DNA of 64,000 nt, from assembly GCA_943369485.1 (NCBI GenBank), contig CALRNH020000002.1, positions 62,001-126,000 on the forward strand, read 5' to 3'. Source of the DNA: ATX-6F1 sp943369485 (GTDB lineage: Bacteria > Cyanobacteriota > Cyanobacteriia > PCC-6307 > Cyanobiaceae). Positions 63,321-64,000 of this stretch are shown here, in pieces (the first letter of the stretch is position 1; each line of letters begins with the position of its first letter). Below the pieces are notes generated by a model. It was not told where the DNA came from. It worked only from the letters and a program-made list of their open reading frames with translations, and did not search any database. The translations under genes were made by a program, and so were the position numbers.

Positions 63321-64000
63321 TCAGGGATGGAGGGAGGCGGGCCTGGCCCGACCGCCGCTGGCCCATTGCTTGAGGGCCTCCAGCTGTTCCTTGGCCGTGC
63401 GCGCCAGGGGCACCAACTGGGCCGCCGCCACGATCAGGTCGGCTTCGCCAAACTCCCTGCCCTCACTGAAGGCCAGGTGCATCGCCTCCACCACCGTCTG
63501 CTCAAGCTCAGCGCCGGAGAAGCCTTCGCTGCGGTCCACCACCACCTCCAGCGGGATGGCATGGGCGGGCCGGCGGCGGCGCAGCTGCAGATCGAGGATC
63601 GCCAGGCGCTCGGCGGCATCCGGCAGGTCGAGCAGGAAGATCTCGTCGAAGCGGCCCTTGCGCATCAGTTCCCCCGGCAGGTTCTCCACCCCGTTGGCGG
63701 TCGCCACCACGAACACCGCTGAGGCCTTCTCCGCCATCCAGGTGAGCAGGCTGGCCAGCACCCGCTGGCTGGTGCCGCCGTCGCTGCGGCCGTCGCCTCC
63801 GAAGCCCTTGTCGATCTCGTCGATCCAGAGCACGCAGGGGGCCATGGCCTCGGCCCGTTGAATCATGTCGCGGGTGCGGGCCTCACTCGCCCCCACCAGC
63901 CCGGCGAACAGCCGGCCCACATCCAGTCTCAGCAGGGGCATCCCCCAGCCGTGGGCGATCGCCTTGGCCGTGAGCGACTTGCCCGTGCCCTGGGGGCCCA
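63321..64000 (-). CDS. ycf46: Ycf46-like AAA+ ATPase, C-terminal part
   Basis: The gene enters from the right edge, so the N-terminus is missing. Visible are Walker A GPQGTGKSLTAKAIA at the edge, Walker B CVLWIDEIDKGF, sensor-1 VVATANGVENLP, the arginine finger region MRKGRFDEIFLLDLP and the C-terminal lid FSGAELEQTVVEAM. This matches Ycf46, conserved in cyanobacteria and implicated in CO2 use and photosynthesis regulation. About 210 residues plus the edge piece are seen. Confidence 0.82.
   Translation of the reverse strand, partial: GPQGTGKSLTAKAIAHGWGMPLLRLDVGRLFAGLVGASEARTRDMIQRAEAMAPCVLWIDEIDKGFGGDGRSDGGTSQRVLASLLTWMAEKASAVFVVATANGVENLPGELMRKGRFDEIFLLDLPDAAERLAILDLQLRRRRPAHAIPLEVVVDRSEGFSGAELEQTVVEAMHLAFSEGREFGEADLIVAAAQLVPLARTAKEQLEALKQWASGGRARPASLHP

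Overview
The window is high-GC bacterial DNA that reads as a picocyanobacterium of the Synechococcus/Cyanobium type. The markers are a ferredoxin-type nitrate reductase (narB) with its partner narM, a ferredoxin nitrite reductase (nirA), the ABC nitrate transporter nrtABCD with the chimeric NrtC, a Ycf46-like ATPase, and promoter elements of the cyanobacterial nitrogen regulator NtcA. This placement is inference from gene content; no rRNA or other phylogenetic marker is present. No tRNA, rRNA or CRISPR array was recognised.

1-17 kb, nitrogen assimilation: the 3' end of a molybdopterin oxidoreductase; mobA-moaA (molybdenum cofactor) with a small membrane protein; cynS-narB; nrtABCD; narM and a TrpD2-like gene; nirA; and a CbiX-like gene coupled to cobA (siroheme). 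Cofactor synthesis, uptake and the two reductases sit together. cynS-narB and nrtA have NtcA-type promoters (GTA-N8-CAC, then 22 bases, then a -10 box). From 17 to 19.6 kb come a DoxX protein, a CsgG-like protein and a cupin protein.

19.6-28.1 kb: a tightly overlapping operon with a circularly permuted ATP-grasp, alpha-E, transglutaminase, GGDEF diguanylate cyclase, DUF2126 and a secreted protein, with a PilZ gene divergent from it. This looks like a peptide-ligase/modification system wired to c-di-GMP. 28.1-40.7 kb: a coupled operon with a VanW protein, three TPR-CHAT caspase-like proteins, a catalytically degenerate YpfJ-type metallopeptidase homologue and a membrane-anchored protein.

40.7-46.4 kb: intact ureABC, bracketed by a decayed 3' piece of ureC on one side and a decayed 5' piece of ureA on the other, plus a WD40 membrane protein and a toxin/antitoxin-like pair. 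46.4-49.8 kb is strikingly AT-richer than the rest: a small ORF, a TIGR04141/DUF6119 protein, an endonuclease/exonuclease/phosphatase-fold protein and an unknown protein. This is the best candidate here for an undescribed defence module. 49.9-59.4 kb is a type I restriction-modification locus (hsdM, hsdS, hsdR) with an ATPase, a PIN toxin-antitoxin pair, an MNT-HEPN pair, a RelE-type pair and a DUF429 protein embedded or attached.

59.4-64 kb: an intact IS5-family element, an IS481-family remnant, a class V aminotransferase, a pilin-like remnant, a tiny membrane protein and the start of a Ycf46-like AAA+ ATPase that runs off the window.
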